From NCBI RefSeq assembly GCF_001653235.2, contig NC_035791.1:3224001-3288000 (forward strand): a stretch of 64,000 nt of DNA. Reading direction: 5' to 3'. The position numbers and the translations under genes were made by a program. This stretch comes from Pochonia chlamydosporia 170 (Eukaryota; Ascomycota; Sordariomycetes; Hypocreales; Clavicipitaceae). Shown one piece after another: positions 1 through 12,676 of the stretch (within the stretch, counting starts at the first letter, position 1; each line of letters starts with the position of its first letter). The notes beneath the pieces are model-generated. The model ran no database searches and was not told the DNA's origin. It saw nothing but the letters and a program-made list of their open reading frames with translations.

Positions 1-3000
1 AGTCCAACATCGAAAGTGACAGCATGCTGTTGAAGGCTTCGGTCTCGGGTTTGATGACACCGTGGGAAACTGTTCGCTTGTGCTTCTTCAAAAAAGAGAG
101 CCTATGCCTCTTTATCATTCGGTCTTGTGAAACGTCCTCGTACGATAGCATGGCATTCGGAGATAAGTCCGCGTCGGGGTGAGGCAGCGTCGTGTTGGGC
201 CCTACGCAAAGATTTGTTAGCCATCAGACCAGGTCCTGGCCCCCGACGAATCTTCTTTCCAGTGCAGATAACTTACCACTTTGAAATGGCTCGGGAAACC
301 CTGTGTCCCTAGGCACGCGCTTTGGCTTTCTGTCACGGGGAGGCGACATAACTTCGATCTGTGGAATCGAGGAAGTCTCAGTATTGATGCTTCCAGGAGT
401 ACTTTTGCGTTCAGGCATCGTATAAAAAAAATGTGTGTATGTTGGACCAAAACGGCTACAATTCCATGACAGGAGGCGGCTTCCACAAAAATTCAGGAAT
501 GTCTGCTTGTATTCGCTTTTTGGTGCAGCTAGGGAGTTTTGCCGTCTTTTTGTAGTTTTGATAAAAGAGGGTGCGTGACAGCAGTTCAACAGGTGTTCAG
601 AGAAAGAGACCAGTGTTTGTTGACGAAATAGGAGTATGAATCAATTCATTTGCAGACTCACAACCCCTACAAGACGTGGGTTCCGATGACGTTGGCCTTG
701 AACTGAATTGCAGGGAACTGGGTGACAATTGACACAACCCGCACTCCGTTGAACAGTAGCGAAATGAAGTGCAAATTAATGCGACAAAAATATGGGCACT
801 TTCCCGAACTCTCGGGGACATGAACAAAGAGGAAATGAAGAATGAGCATCGATCGAGCGCCCAACAAACTAACTGACAGATCTTATTATGTCTGGCGGCT
901 GCCTTGGCGTTAAATGGCATGGCAGTAGCCGCAATAAGACTCACGTATGGACGCGCCGCTTGGCATCATTCTTGGTTCACAGGGCGAATCGCTTTCGCCG
1001 GCTCGGATTTCGTCCGGGCGGATCCCGGCTCCCCCAAGCAATTAGCTTTGGGCCGGTCTTGCCATAGCCGAAGGAGATGGCAAACTTGACAACTTGCATT
1101 TCGTTGCAGCCAGCCAAGGTTCAGGCCGTGAAAGTAGTAACTGAGCAAGCAGGTGTGTGGTGGTGTCTGTGCAGGACTAGTAAAGGCTGCGCCTCCCTCT
1201 CTCACTGGGGCGGTGACGACAAGGTGGAGGAAGACAAACAATGTTGAGGGTCAAATTACGCGCCGAACAACTCACCTGTCAAGCTCTTGAGTCCTGTAAA
1301 TATTCTAACGCAATGGTGTTGCCACTGAAGAAATCGAACAAAGTCGCCAAACACACGAGTCTTTGGCTGCACTAGTGATAGTAGTGGATCAAGGTTGTCA
1401 AAGTGCCCTGTCGTAAGAGTATTCCAAGAATGAAGAGGTCCGGATCCTAAGGTGGGAGGGAGAGTCGAAGTGAACACTAAGCACGGAACACGGATCACAG
1501 AACAGAACAGAACAGATTGTCCCCTTGTGTGAATCTGAGATGTGAGCTCTGGAACGTCCTGGACCGGGCTTTGCAATGTTTGGCCACGTCGGCGGCTTTG
1601 ATGGTGCCTTGCTTCGCTGTGTTTCCGGTAATGGTGTTTAGGGATGGATGTGCAATCTGTCAGACCAATAAACTCATTGGTTGAGCCGGCTCAAACGGCA
1701 AGGCAGAGAAAGGCAAAGATTATGGAGTAAAACAAAGAAATGTCGCAGCACAGGAGCCCCAGGTCGGATCACAAAAGACTCGAGGACAAACAAATGGCGC
1801 TGCGCCTCCCAGTCGTGAAAAGGTACCAGGAACCAGCCGATAGTTGCATGAAAGTTTCCGAATTCGTGTCCATGGCTTTGGGGCTGACCATGTCAACGGG
1901 GAAGCTGGACACTCTTTATACCTCTTATATCCCTCAGTCTGGAAGAGAGAGAGAGAGGTGTGATGTGGTCTAGACCAAGGGCCGCAGCCATCGCCATGTT
2001 TGAGCCAGAATCTGTTGGGATGTCGGCATCAGTTGACCATGACCATGCAGATGTGAAAGAAAAAGCATGTTTCGCATGGATTTCCATCACACCTGGCTGC
2101 GGCCCTGGGGAAACGTGGATCCAAATAGCCACAAATCTCCATCATTGACGGACACTACCACCTTGGCCATTCCTTTTTGAGCGAGTCTGGGGCCTCAACC
2201 GAGTGTGATAAACCTCCAGTGGCGGCACCAAGTTAAGCTGGAGTGCTGCAGAGCATCTGCACAATAGAGACCGGCAGAGGCTTGATCTTCAGTTGCGGAG
2301 ACAAATAGACACCATGGAGATGGGTAGTTCAATCGGCAGACGAAGCGGAATAGCAAGCCACGAGCAGCGAGATGGTTGAATAAAGAAAAGCGGTGACGAT
2401 ATGCATGAAGATCCAGATCCAGATGTGCTGAGCTGAGCTGTTTGTAGAAAAATTGCCATGGGAGACTAGTCAATTGCGAATTGTGCTTCAAAAAGGTGGC
2501 CACAGTGCCTTTTTCGCGTTGTTTGCGAATGCAATCCGTTCATCTTTTTTGCCTGCGCAATCTCGAGTATAAGCGACTCGAGCAAGGCAACAAGCCAGGT
2601 CTCAACTCACAACAACGAATGATCTTGATGGCCACCCCCTAGAGCCGTTGTTTGCGTCACTTGTGACCGGGCTGGATACCTGAGCTCGAACTGTCGAGAG
2701 CATGTTTCTGGAGCATCACACCGACGATACGATGCGTGTCTCAAAATTTGAAGAATGCGAGGCGAATGACTTCCGCCACCAGTGTGGTGATGGAGGGAAA
2801 GTGCCAGCCAGGTGGTTGTTACCTGTTGGCACCTGGCAGAATCCGACTTGACTTGACAAAATGGATCTCATTACTAATTAAGTGACACGGCATTTGCATC
2901 CCTGGTGCGGTCGAGCAATAGTTATATTCCTCCCAATGGTGACTGCTCTTTTGTCAAGTCGCCAACAGTTCAAGGGTCAAAAGGATATGGGGATATGCAT

Positions 3001-3605
3001 GTGCCCAAACATGGACATATTAATGGAACTGAAACCCACACCTATTCTGCTTCCACAGAAAGGAACAAGAAACACCCTCATCCTGAGTGCGACCATCCTC
3101 AGAAACTGACAAGCTGATTGATTGTCCTCATATTCTGGTCCTTCTCGCATGTGCCCCACTACCCTACACTCGGTCGATGGCATGTGTGGCTTGACTGGCT
3201 TATTTTTGGGACCAGACTTGACCACATCATCGTCATCTTGCTGAGTGATGCGACCACCACCAACCAGAGTCACTGTCATCTCACACAGCCGCACAGCCAC
3301 GCGTCTCTACGGAGTACTTACCAAAGAGTTCAAGGTTAGGGGGCTTGGGGTGGTTTGGATTGTCAAACTTACCAGCATCAGTGACCCTTTTTGGTTCAAC
3401 GTTGCGGGTTCAACTCCAGTCCACAGCACCGTGGGGCCTTGCACTAGCCACAATCCTGACTTGCTCCAAGTTCAGTTGGACAACCCCTTGGGACAACATC
3501 TAACCCTGACTTTCAACAATCCTGCCATCGCAGGGAAATCATCATTTCCCCCAGGCCGACCACGAATAATCTCATCGCGCGTCCAGTCAGTCGATTTTGC
3601 CCGTC
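1..3605. other. Gene-free left flank and CDC50 upstream region
   Basis: No ORF here shows recognisable protein features or can be joined into a plausible gene; the reading frames present are short and compositionally random. A short GA run lies near 1944-1957. One ACCAGAC motif (3211-3217) and one TACGGAGTA motif (3308-3316) lie within 400 bp of the CDC50 start. The last few hundred bases are presumably promoter and 5' leader of the CDC50 gene. Confidence 0.6.
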
Positions 3606-5269
3606 ATGTCCGACACGGCGCGCGGCGTCGAGCATACCGACTCGATCGATTCTCACGACTCAACCCCGAAGCAGCCGGAGAAGACAAAGAGTCGCAGACC
3701 TCCCAGTGAGTGCCGCCTCTCTACGTTTAATTATGTGTTTTCTGGTCGCCGCAACTGGCGGAGCATAGTCACTCAGGTGATTGAATAGGCCAAGTTAACA
3801 AATTCAAAACTAGATACCGCATTTCGACAGCAGCGATTGAAAGCATGGCAGTATGCGATTCCACATCAATCTCTCATCAAGTACCGAGTTTGCCCACTAA
3901 CCACAATATGACAGACCAATTCTAACGCCTAAAACGGTGCTGCCGTTATTTTTCACTATTGGCATTATCTTCGCCCCCATCGGTGGCCTGCTTCTCTATG
4001 CCAGTTCACAGGTATTTACTCTGCCGTGCTCACTGCTCTTTGTTTTCTTCTTCCCTCTGTTCGGCACCTAATCCCCATGTCACACAGGTTCGGGAGATCA
4101 AGCTCGACTACACCCACTGCGTCAACGATGCCCCCGACTTCAGCAGCTCTTTCGCAGATATGCCCGGCAGTGCCGTCGATTCTGCATTTAAGAATGCCAA
4201 CAGCAGTGTCCGACCGCAATGGGCGAAAAAGAAGGATGTCAACGTCACCCTTCACAACGGTCGACAGGTCAAAGGCAATCAATGTGTTCTGCAGTTCACC
4301 ATCCCTGAAGACATGGGCGCACCCGTTCTCTTCTACTACCAACTCACCAACTTCTACCAAAATCATCGTCGTTATGCCGAATCTTGCGACATTCAGCAAC
4401 TCAAAGGAGATGCACGATCGTATGGTGACATCACTGGTTCGAAATGCACCCCGTTATATGGCGAAGACAAAGATGGCACAAAGAAACCGTATTACCCCTG
4501 TGGCCTGATTGCCAACTCCATGTTCAACGACAGCTTCTCCTCGCCGGTGTGGCAGAACCCTCCAAATGACGGCAAGGCCCGAACCTACAACATGACGGAC
4601 AAGGGCATTGCCTGGGACAGCGACAAAGACCTCTACGGGCCGACCAAGTACAACAGCTCTCAAATTTTGCCCCCGCCAAACTGGCATGACGCATATCCCG
4701 ATGGCTACACCGACGACGGCATCAGTAAACCGCCAAACCTGAAGGAGTGGGAGGCTTTCCAAGTCTGGATGCGGACGGCTGGTCTTCCCACCTTCAGCAA
4801 GTTGGCTATGCGAAATGACGCCGATAAGCTCGTATCTGGTATCTATCAAATCACTATTGACGATCGTACGTTCCACCCAAAATCTAGTTCCCCATGTCGC
4901 CCCGGAACACGACTCGCTAACTATGCTTGCAGACTTTCCCACCATTGAATACAAGGGCACCAAGTCGATTCTCCTGACCACACGCACTGTAATGGGTGGC
5001 CGCAACAACTTCCTCGGAATCGCATACATTGCCGTTGGCGGAGTCTGCATTCTCCTGGGTGCCATCTTCACAGCCACACATCTCATCCGGCCAAGGTCCG
5101 TATACTCTCCCAACACCTCAGCCAACAGTATCGCAAACTAACCTAACCACCCTGCAGAAAACTTGGTGATCACACATATCTCTCCTGGAACAACGCCCCT
5201 GCATCCAAGCCCTCCGGCCCCAGCACAGCCATGGCCAGCGGTCGTGAAATCCGCCCAGGCGATTCCTAG
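3606..5269 (+). CDS. CDC50/LEM3 family P4-ATPase (flippase) accessory subunit
   Basis: Six exons: 3606-3705, 3814-3850, 3915-4011, 4088-4865, 4933-5095 and 5158-5269, giving 428 residues with every junction in frame. The protein has the family layout: a cytosolic N-terminus, one membrane segment at about residues 54-75, a large extracytosolic loop with several N-glycosylation sequons and paired cysteines, and a second membrane segment near the C-terminus followed by the family signature around [15 protein letters not shown]. Members pair with P4-type ATPases, are needed for their exit from the ER, and support phospholipid flipping in Golgi, endosome and plasma membranes. The start at 3606 is the first ATG in a serine/threonine-rich leader; the track's earlier start is a TTG. 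The gene converges on SPT16. It is clearly CDC50 family, but which yeast paralogue (Cdc50, Lem3 or Crf1) it matches cannot be told here. Confidence 0.93.
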
Positions 5270-5927
5270 ACGGATCGTTCTGACGTGCACTCAATGTCTA
5301 CCACTGATTCTAGTCTCAGCGTACCACCTGCGTGTACTGGCCTCCCGCCATCCACACCAGCATGGCACTAGAGCAGCGCTGTGGACGTGTTTCTCAGATA
5401 CTTGTATCACACCAATAAAACAAACAATTGTATGCATAGCAGCGGGCTTGCCGGCCAGGCAAAGTAGTTTGATTGATTGATTGATTTGATTTTGGTTATG
5501 CCAATGGCAGTTGTCGAGTCATGAAGAAAAATCAACTTGAAAATAGGAAAGGTGGACTATCGGATCGTTTAGTGTTTTTTGTACCCCGTTTTGCTGATAT
5601 TTGAGGTCCTCATAATTACGGAGGCATGAAGGGCGTTTGGGATTCTGGGGATTCTAGTTTATGCAGGGTGCAATAGAGTAAGAATGTTATTCGAGTATTG
5701 AAATGCCTCGTGATAGGACTGCCATTGCAAACTCCATTTTACATCCATATGACATGCACCCGCCTCAGCATCCACCACCAACTACGAGCAAGCGATATGG
5801 CCGCATATGCAGCAAAGGTCGTTGGGATATGAGTATAACCATGTCAATCCATTATGATTTACCAATGACCAAACTACTCCGTATCTTGTACAAAGCTACT
5901 ATCACACATATACCAAGCCTTTCGAAG
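5270..5927. other. Convergent spacer between CDC50 and SPT16
   Basis: This is a 3'-3' spacer holding both 3' UTRs. It contains a short GATT tandem run (about 5471-5486) and one TACTCCGTA motif (5875-5883). I see no gene in it. Confidence 0.6.
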
Positions 5928-8900
5928 TTAGCGCTTCCTCTTCTGCTTCTTGCCACCCCTATCCTCATCCTCCAAAGCACTCTCCCTGTCTCTCTTTTTA
6001 GCCTTCTTCTCTAGCTCATCCCAGTCCTCGCCCTCGTCCTCGCTATCCAACTCAGCATCATCGTCGTCGTCGTCACTGGCATTGCTGCCAAAGTCGGAGC
6101 CATCCTCACTTGACTCCGACACCTCATCCATGTCATCATCGTCCATTTCAAATGCCGACTCCTCTTCCGACTCGGCTTCGCCATCCTCATCATCTGAATT
6201 TTCTTGCAGAAATCCCCAACCACCATCAACAAAGAACTGATGCGTGTCGGCCGTGACAGTCTTCATGATTGTCGGCCAGTTAAGGTTCAGTGGACCTTCG
6301 CTGTACGCGATATCTGACGAGTCAAGGAAGTCCTTAACTTGATCGAGGAACTCGACGGGGATGGTATTGATGTGGTATGGCGCGCGAGTGAAGTCCTTGA
6401 ATATAAATACCATGTCGAAGTTCTTGAGACCAAACTGCACACGTTCAAGATGAGCAATTTCAATGTCCTCAATGGTGATAACCATGAAGGGAGGCTCGAC
6501 AACTTGCATGAGACAATCTGTGGTAGGTTGGATGAAGACATTGCTTCGGAATGGTACACCGTTGAAACCAAGGTCTCGAATGGGCATGTCGACCTCGATG
6601 CCTTCGTTGCGACCGGCTTCCGCAATCTTTTGGGCGAAGCCTTGGAAGAGTCTGTCCAACTCGGCCCGGCGGCGTCTTTCCTCTTGTTCGGCCTCGAATT
6701 CATCTTCGTCTCCATAACGATACTTTCGCTTTCTGTTACCAGTTTCGTCAAACTGGATATCAGTGGCTTCGCGGTAGAACTGAACATCCTTGGTCTTCTT
6801 CTTGTTGCCTACAATAATTGGATCCTTCAAGTGAATGTGGATAATGACAATCAACTCATGTGCGCAAGGTTGAAAGAATAAATGGCGGACGTTGGAGAAG
6901 AGAACATCGACACGATGCTGAGCGTTGAGTGGCGACTGGTATCGAATACCGTTCTGGTGAATTTCCACCTTTCCGGGTACTCGTTTGCCCTCCATGGCTG
7001 GACGAATGTACACATTGTCCAACACGGCAGGTCTTCGGTCTGAGTAGGCAAGTGGTCAGTATATGACTTGCGCTTCTGATTCAATTTAACCTGGAATATC
7101 AACTTACTTCGTATTTCAACCAGCTTATCTTGCTCCACAACGTCTTCCATGTCCTTCTTCTCCTGCTCCTTCTTGACCGTATCTCGCTTCATGTTCGAGA
7201 TTTGAGTTGCTATCTCGCTGTATCTCTCTCCGTCAGACGATCTGAAAGTCAGACTGCGCACAAAGTGTGCAGACGCATCTTCAAATGGTTGGTCATCCTT
7301 TCTGCCTACGCCTTGTCCGGGGGACAGGAAGTTGATGCGCAGGAAGGAGAAATCGTTTTCGTCACTCTTGCTAGCGTTCTTGATGGTGTTGATATGAAAT
7401 GGCACGGGTCGGCCCATGATGGGAAGGATGACAGTGCTGTTCCTTATGTCGACAACTACTTCGAGGTTCTTCACTTTGAGAGGAAATTGGTTGTCCCGCT
7501 TGTACGACTCGAAACGCTTGAACTTTTTGACTTCGGCCCCGTTCTTGTCACCAGTGGCTTCTGCGAACCTGGCAAGACCCTCCTTCTGTTTCTTTGTAGC
7601 AAGCTCCTTTTGATGCTCCTTTCTCTTGTTCTCAGCGTCCTCGTCCACCTGTGTAGTCCTTTCGGACCGGAGTCGGGTGCTTGTGATATTTTTGGTGGCG
7701 ACAGCCCCGACCTTGGAGTCCCTTTTCTCCTTTTTGGGTGTTGGATCGGCCTCCTCGTCATCTTTGAAGAAGAATGAGTTTGCATCGGCGCTCGTGGGTG
7801 ATTCGGCGGTGAACACTACAGGCTCTCCAGTAGTGACTCGAATAGTGTCAGTAAGGACTAATGAGTAAACCTTGCTATTTTTGTCCTGAGGCTGCGGATT
7901 GTCAATGTCCTGGAATCCGGTGTGAATGATGAGAGTCATTCCGTCCTTGAGTATTCTGTTGTTCTTTGCGTTGAGCACAAGTGTTGGGTCTTTATTTTCT
8001 AATCCAACGCCCCAACCAACATTCTTGAGGAAATGCTTCTCCATCTCAGGCTTCTTGATCTTGAGCAAGCTTACAGCCTTGTTGTAGACTTCTTTAGCCG
8101 ACATTCCATCTTTGATATCCTTGATAATGCTATTATGAATCATGTGAAGTAGTTTGTAATTGCTCTCCTGAGCTTTGTTGGGATCGACGAGGTATGTACG
8201 CGCAATCGTAGAGCAGTACGACTTGTATCGAAGGCCCAAACCGGCAATGATGATGCCAGCGTGCAGGTTATCGTTGTTAGCTTCGGCGGCAAAGCGGAGG
8301 TCGTACTTGCCGCCGCTCTGAATAGCCGGCCCCAAGATCCAGTCCAGCTGGCTCGAGTCAAAATCAGAAGGCAGCTTGCCCTTGTTAGGCAGCTCGACCG
8401 TCTTCCAGAACTTCTCATCATCCAGCTTTCTATCGACCTTTTCTGCGAGCGAAGCGTGGGTGACTTTCTTCTCACTATCGAGAATATTGGACATCTCGTC
8501 GAGGAAATAAGGAGTCATCAAGGCCACGCAAGCCTTGGAGGCGGTTCGCATGGCGCGGAGCTCGTTCTCATCTTTGACGGAGAAGGCGTGGGTAGACAGC
8601 GCAGCTGAAATATCGACCTCCTCGGCTTCCTTGCACTGCTCCGCGAAGACTTTCTTCCATTCGTCGACAAACGGGCCCTTAGACGTGTCTTTGGCGATGG
8701 TTCCGACCTTGTTCTAAATCGTGCTTGATTAGCTGCTGCTGCGGTCACGACCACCATGGATAGAGTTTTCCTTACCCCTGCTGCCTTGATCTTCTCCGCA
8801 ATCGTCACAAACAGCTTTTCGTTCTCCTCCGCATTCTTGCCCCGAACCAGCACCTCAATAGGGAACCGACCGCCTTTGAGCTGATCCAAATGCTTGGCTG

Positions 8901-9298
8901 TTCAGTGTTAGATATGTGCGATTCGACTACGACTTGCAACGCGACCGTGCCTACCTTTCTTAGCCGTGGTGAGGATGTACAGCGTGTCCACAGTGAGAAG
9001 CATCAATGTTGTCGGAAACTCGTAGCCAAGCAACCAAAACTGTTGGTAAAACATCAATGTCAGCATCGCCAATTCAGCCCCAATGCGCGCATTCCACACG
9101 ACAAGCCGCGCCGCAACTTACATGCATAGCGTTGTTCTTGTGAAACTCGGGTATCTCCTCCATCTTGCCCATCATGATGAGGATGGACGAAGCTCCACCA
9201 AACAGCCCATCCTTGGTCCGAAGGTCATTCTTCCAGGCGGTCGCAAAATGCGAAATGCGCTCTTGGAAGAGCTTGCTGTCAATCTTGATGTCCGCCAT
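5928..9298 (-). CDS. SPT16: FACT histone chaperone complex large subunit Spt16
   Basis: Five exons on the minus strand: 9298-9122, 9039-8955, 8897-8776, 8713-7108 and 7039-5928, giving 1033 residues, the usual length for Spt16. The N-terminal two fifths is the aminopeptidase-P-like (pita-bread) domain, which is catalytically inactive in this family. It is followed by the Spt16 middle domains containing the conserved motif [15 protein letters not shown] at the exon 4/5 junction. The C-terminus is a long Asp/Glu tail ending in a basic KKQKRKR stretch that looks like a nuclear localisation signal. With Pob3 and an HMG protein it moves and reassembles H2A-H2B and H3-H4 during transcription and replication. 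Donors and acceptors are canonical at all four introns. The neighbour upstream (10284) is divergent, with a 985-bp spacer. Confidence 0.96.
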
Positions 9299-10283
9299 TG
9301 TGATTGATGACCAACCCAGCGGGCTGCAAGATGGACTGACAAGTTACGAAAAGAAAAAGAAGCCCAGCAAGGGAATATGCCAGATGGGAGCTTGCTGCTT
9401 CACCGGGGCGACGCGAAGAAAAGTGAGTGGCGTCGCGTAAATGGGCAGCCAGAGCTAGGGATCACGTGATGCGCGTCAACGCGCGTTTGGCCATGTCCGA
9501 GGTTGTCGAGGTGTTGGATAAGGCAACCTTGGATGCAATTTGCTGAGCCTCAGTTATGTAAAGATGATCGTTTTGACGACTTGCTGAATCTGTTGAATGG
9601 GAGAGGACTCGCTTGAAGCTGGGGGTATACTGCTGCCTCGACCGCACATCTTTCTGTACGCAAAGCAGTTGCGGCGTGAAGGTTGGTGAGTTGGAACATT
9701 CGAAAGTGACCAACAACTCTTTGTTCGGTCATGTTCAGATGAGAAGTGCATCACTCCAGTTGACTTGGCAAGCTGCTGCCTAAGGCTTTCTCTCTGCATT
9801 TCATCCTCACGTAGAAGTCAAATCTGAACGAAGCGCGGCACAGGCATCCTGACACATACTCTCCAAGCCTAAGTACGCTCCAAGGTCTGCATCCACATTA
9901 GCTTCCAAGCCAGTACCGGACGAAGCAACAGCTCGCCTGCCCAATCCACAAAACCCCATATAACCGCTCAAATTCAAAAGCTCATTACACCTCAGAACCG
10001 TAAAATCCCCATACATAACCCGGTAAAACAAATAACCAAGCGCCCTCTGTCAAACAATAGTAAGTGGGACAACCGGAACCAAGAACCATCATCATCGGAA
10101 CGGAATTGACCCCGCCGCCATACATTTACTCCCGGCTCTTACACCGGCTCCAATAACTCAAGCTTCCAAATTTCCATATTCGGCTCCCATCACCTCACTC
10201 ACAACTCAACAGCAACAAAATTTCCAACTCAACCCCAAAACACTCAAAATCACAATAAATCAGCCATCATTCACACACCCAAA
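9299..10283. other. Divergent spacer SPT16 / CMD-like gene
   Basis: This is a bidirectional promoter region. The 150 bp before 10284 are rich in CA and CT runs, as is common in 5' leaders of fungal genes. The small reading frames here look random, and I see no gene. Confidence 0.55.
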
Positions 10284-10995
10284 ATGAGACTCCCCTACGT
10301 CCCCAACCCTCCCCAAACCTCTACAGAAGAAGACGCCCAAATCGTCCAGCGCATCCAAGCTAGGAGAGCACCTCGGCCCCTCCAATCCCTCGACCTCGCG
10401 CTGCTACACTCGCCCCCTCTCGCCGACGGCTGGAACTCCTTTCTCGGCGCAGTACGTACAAAGACCAGCGTGGGAGACGATTTTCGCGAACTTGCTATTT
10501 CGAGAGTCGCAGTGTGCAATAGGGCGTGGTATGAGTGGAAGCACCACGCGCCGCTGGCTGCGCAGGCTGGTGTCAGTAAGGAGGCGCTTGAGGTGGTGAA
10601 GACGGAGGGTCCGTTGGAAGGGTTGGAGAGGCCGGAGGTGTTGAGTGAGAGACAGTGGGCTGTGTTGGTTTACACGGATGAGATGACGAGGAATGTGCAG
10701 GTGCGGGATGAGACGTTTGATAAGTTGAAGAGTTTGTTTAGTGATAGGGAGGTTGTTGAGATTACGGGGATTGTGAGTTTGACTTTTTTACCTAATTACT
10801 GATTGTGGTCTGTTGATAACAGTTATGGACTGACTTCTTGCTATAGGTTGCTGCGTACAACTGTGTAAGTCGCTTCTTAGTGGCGCTGGACGGTAAGTGT
10901 TGAAGCAATTCAATTCTCATTATCTACCTGTTTCTAACTATTCAAAAGTGGGAGAGAGAAACGGCACTGGCCCAGACGACGTGGTAACTCATTAA
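10284..10995 (+). CDS. Carboxymuconolactone decarboxylase (CMD)-like protein
   Basis: Three exons: 10284-10772, 10847-10892 and 10949-10995, giving 193 residues. The CMD-like core is visible: an arginine-rich helix (residues about 65-80: FRELAISRVAVCNRAWYEW), then the K-H-H-A-P-L-A segment with the histidine pair typical of the family, and a C-terminal helix rebuilt across the introns as AAYNCVSRFLVALD. A 16-nt GT...AG stretch inside exon 2 is kept as coding because it encodes this conserved helix and is too short to be an intron. The AhpD-type CxxC is absent, so a peroxidase role is not supported. Fungal members are cytosolic proteins of uncertain substrate and often sit near catabolic genes, but here the neighbours are unrelated. 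Family assignment is good; the activity is unknown. Confidence 0.82.
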
Positions 10996-11617
10996 CCAAC
11001 AAACCCTCCTTCTATACCACGCGAGCCGCAATCTTGTACGGTTGCCATTGTATCAGGAGAGTAGCGTTGCTATTGGTGATGTGATTGGAATCGGGGGTGG
11101 AAAGGGGTTAAGATCGGGGGTAGTCGTGGGAAGTTAAAAGCGCAAAATGTAACCAACCGTGCCTCAATGAAGTGAAATGGGGGTATCCTATCTAAATGAC
11201 CCAATGAGCCAGAAAAAGGACAAAAGAAAAATGTGCAGTGAGCAATAACTCCACACCACGAGAATCAGAGTGAAAGGGGAGAAATAAGCCAAGAAAAAGA
11301 AGAATGCAAGAGCAAAATGAAACAGTGGTGATGCAACGCCCTCTCTCATACAATCATGCTTCGTAAGCACATTTCTTCGCTTCTCCGTAATATGTCGTAA
11401 AAGTCATCCATGGCTCTGTATGTATTGCCCAGGTACCTGCGATGCTGTTTTATCCGTTGCCGTCGTTAGAACTGCATATAAAGATGTTTAGTGATTCGTT
11501 GTGCTGTAAGACGTTGGGTCCTTGCAAGCAGCCACATATAAGTTGTGCTGCTGTACGGGGGTTTCCAACATGGATCTGACGAGTATTAAAGAAAGAATAA
11601 AAAGTATGGCTCATCCG
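10996..11617. other. Convergent spacer
   Basis: This holds the 3' regions of two converging genes. It includes an A/G-rich stretch at about 11210-11320. I see no gene. Confidence 0.55.
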
Positions 11618-12340
11618 CTACGGTGTTGTTTGTGACATGGCGAGCTCTATCGAGGCATGACGTTGCTGCATTCGTGGCGATGTCTGAAGCTCTTCAACAA
11701 CACCCGCCCATCCCTTTCTATGGGGTGTAATGACGTTCTCTTGGTGGCCGATAGCCTGGGTGGTCAGCCGCCTCAATGGTGGGCGCTTCACCACGCTCTC
11801 AGTGAGTGATTTCCTAAGCGATGGCTTCGTGGGGGTCGAGAAGGCCGCAATCTTTTCTGGATCTCTGGGTAGCGGAGGCGGCGGTGGAGGATTCCTGTCG
11901 ACCACAGATGTCATGATGCCCATGTAGACGACGAGGAAGCGCATTCTCAACAGATCGAGTCTCCGCACTCTGTCCTCAAGTTGAGGCCGCTTAGCACCCC
12001 AAAGCAACCTCGCACTCGTTTTTAGAGTCGTCGCTCCATCCGAAACCACCAAGCTGTTGAGCTGCTCGCGCAAGTCATCTCCCCCCTTCTGTATCTCCCG
12101 GAGCAGCTGGCCAAGACGAATCTTGTCCTCGAGGCGCTGAACCTTGGCGACGTCTCGGTCATAACTCTCGTTTTCTTGGATGGAGAAGTCGACAGTGTCA
12201 ATAAAGGTGACAATCTCCTGCGGCGCAACTACATAGGCCGTCCAGTAGGTGGCGACAATCTGGGCGAGGACGACGACAGAGAGAAGAAGGGCGGTCAAGA
12301 CGAGGATGATGGTCCATTGAAGCCAGCCAGACTCGGGCAT
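11618..12340 (-). CDS. Single-pass membrane protein with coiled coil, unknown function
   Basis: An intronless frame of 240 residues. Residues about 7-38 are strongly hydrophobic (WTIILVLTALLLSVVVLAQI), forming one N-terminal membrane anchor. Residues about 60-135 are charged and helical, with heptad-like Leu/Arg spacing (KVQRLEDKIRLGQLLREI). A polyproline run (residues about 150-156) and a Ser/Thr/Arg-rich, probably disordered tail follow. I do not recognise the family. Length, a sensible amphipathic organisation and the lack of an equally good competing frame support it as a real gene. It converges on the CMD-like gene and diverges from BUD32 across 1.8 kb. A small organelle or plasma-membrane anchored adaptor is possible, but nothing shows this. 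Confidence 0.65.
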   Translation of the reverse strand: MPESGWLQWTIILVLTALLLSVVVLAQIVATYWTAYVVAPQEIVTFIDTVDFSIQENESYDRDVAKVQRLEDKIRLGQLLREIQKGGDDLREQLNSLVVSDGATTLKTSARLLWGAKRPQLEDRVRRLDLLRMRFLVVYMGIMTSVVDRNPPPPPPLPRDPEKIAAFSTPTKPSLRKSLTESVVKRPPLRRLTTQAIGHQENVITPHRKGWAGVVEELQTSPRMQQRHASIELAMSQTTP

Positions 12341-12640
12341 GGTGAAGCGGGGGTTGATAATGCGCAGGCAGTGATGGGTTCGCAGCTGGACGGTGTCATG
12401 ATCTGGCTCAAAAAGAGAGGCTCAAGAAGCACTGACGAAGCCTAGAAAAAATAAAAAGCATGCAGGATGCGAGGCACAAGAGCAGAAGAAGTGGGCATAC
12501 ATGTGCGAAGTGGTGACGAAAGGTTGGGAACCTTGGAAAGAGGAGTGAACGCCTCAACTGCCCGATTGGGCCGCGACTGAGATGACAGGCTGCGGTTTGT
12601 GCAATTCTGTTGGCTGCCGAACCCTGCGAACACCACAAAG

Positions 12641-12676
12641 ACCAGTTGACTGGTAAAAAGGACGTGACCAGTTGAC
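12641..12676. repeat. Paired ACCAGTTGAC elements, the first an inverted repeat
   Basis: ACCAGTTGAC occurs twice in 36 bp (12641-12650 and 12667-12676). The first copy continues into TGGT, so that ACCAGT and ACTGGT form an inverted repeat separated by TG. This looks like a binding site for a dimeric DNA-binding protein; that reading is inference. Confidence 0.5.

Noticed and set aside
10865..10880. GTAAGT...TTAG stretch in the CMD-like gene as a possible intron
   Set aside because: Only 16 nt, too short to splice, and it encodes the conserved VSRFL segment in frame.
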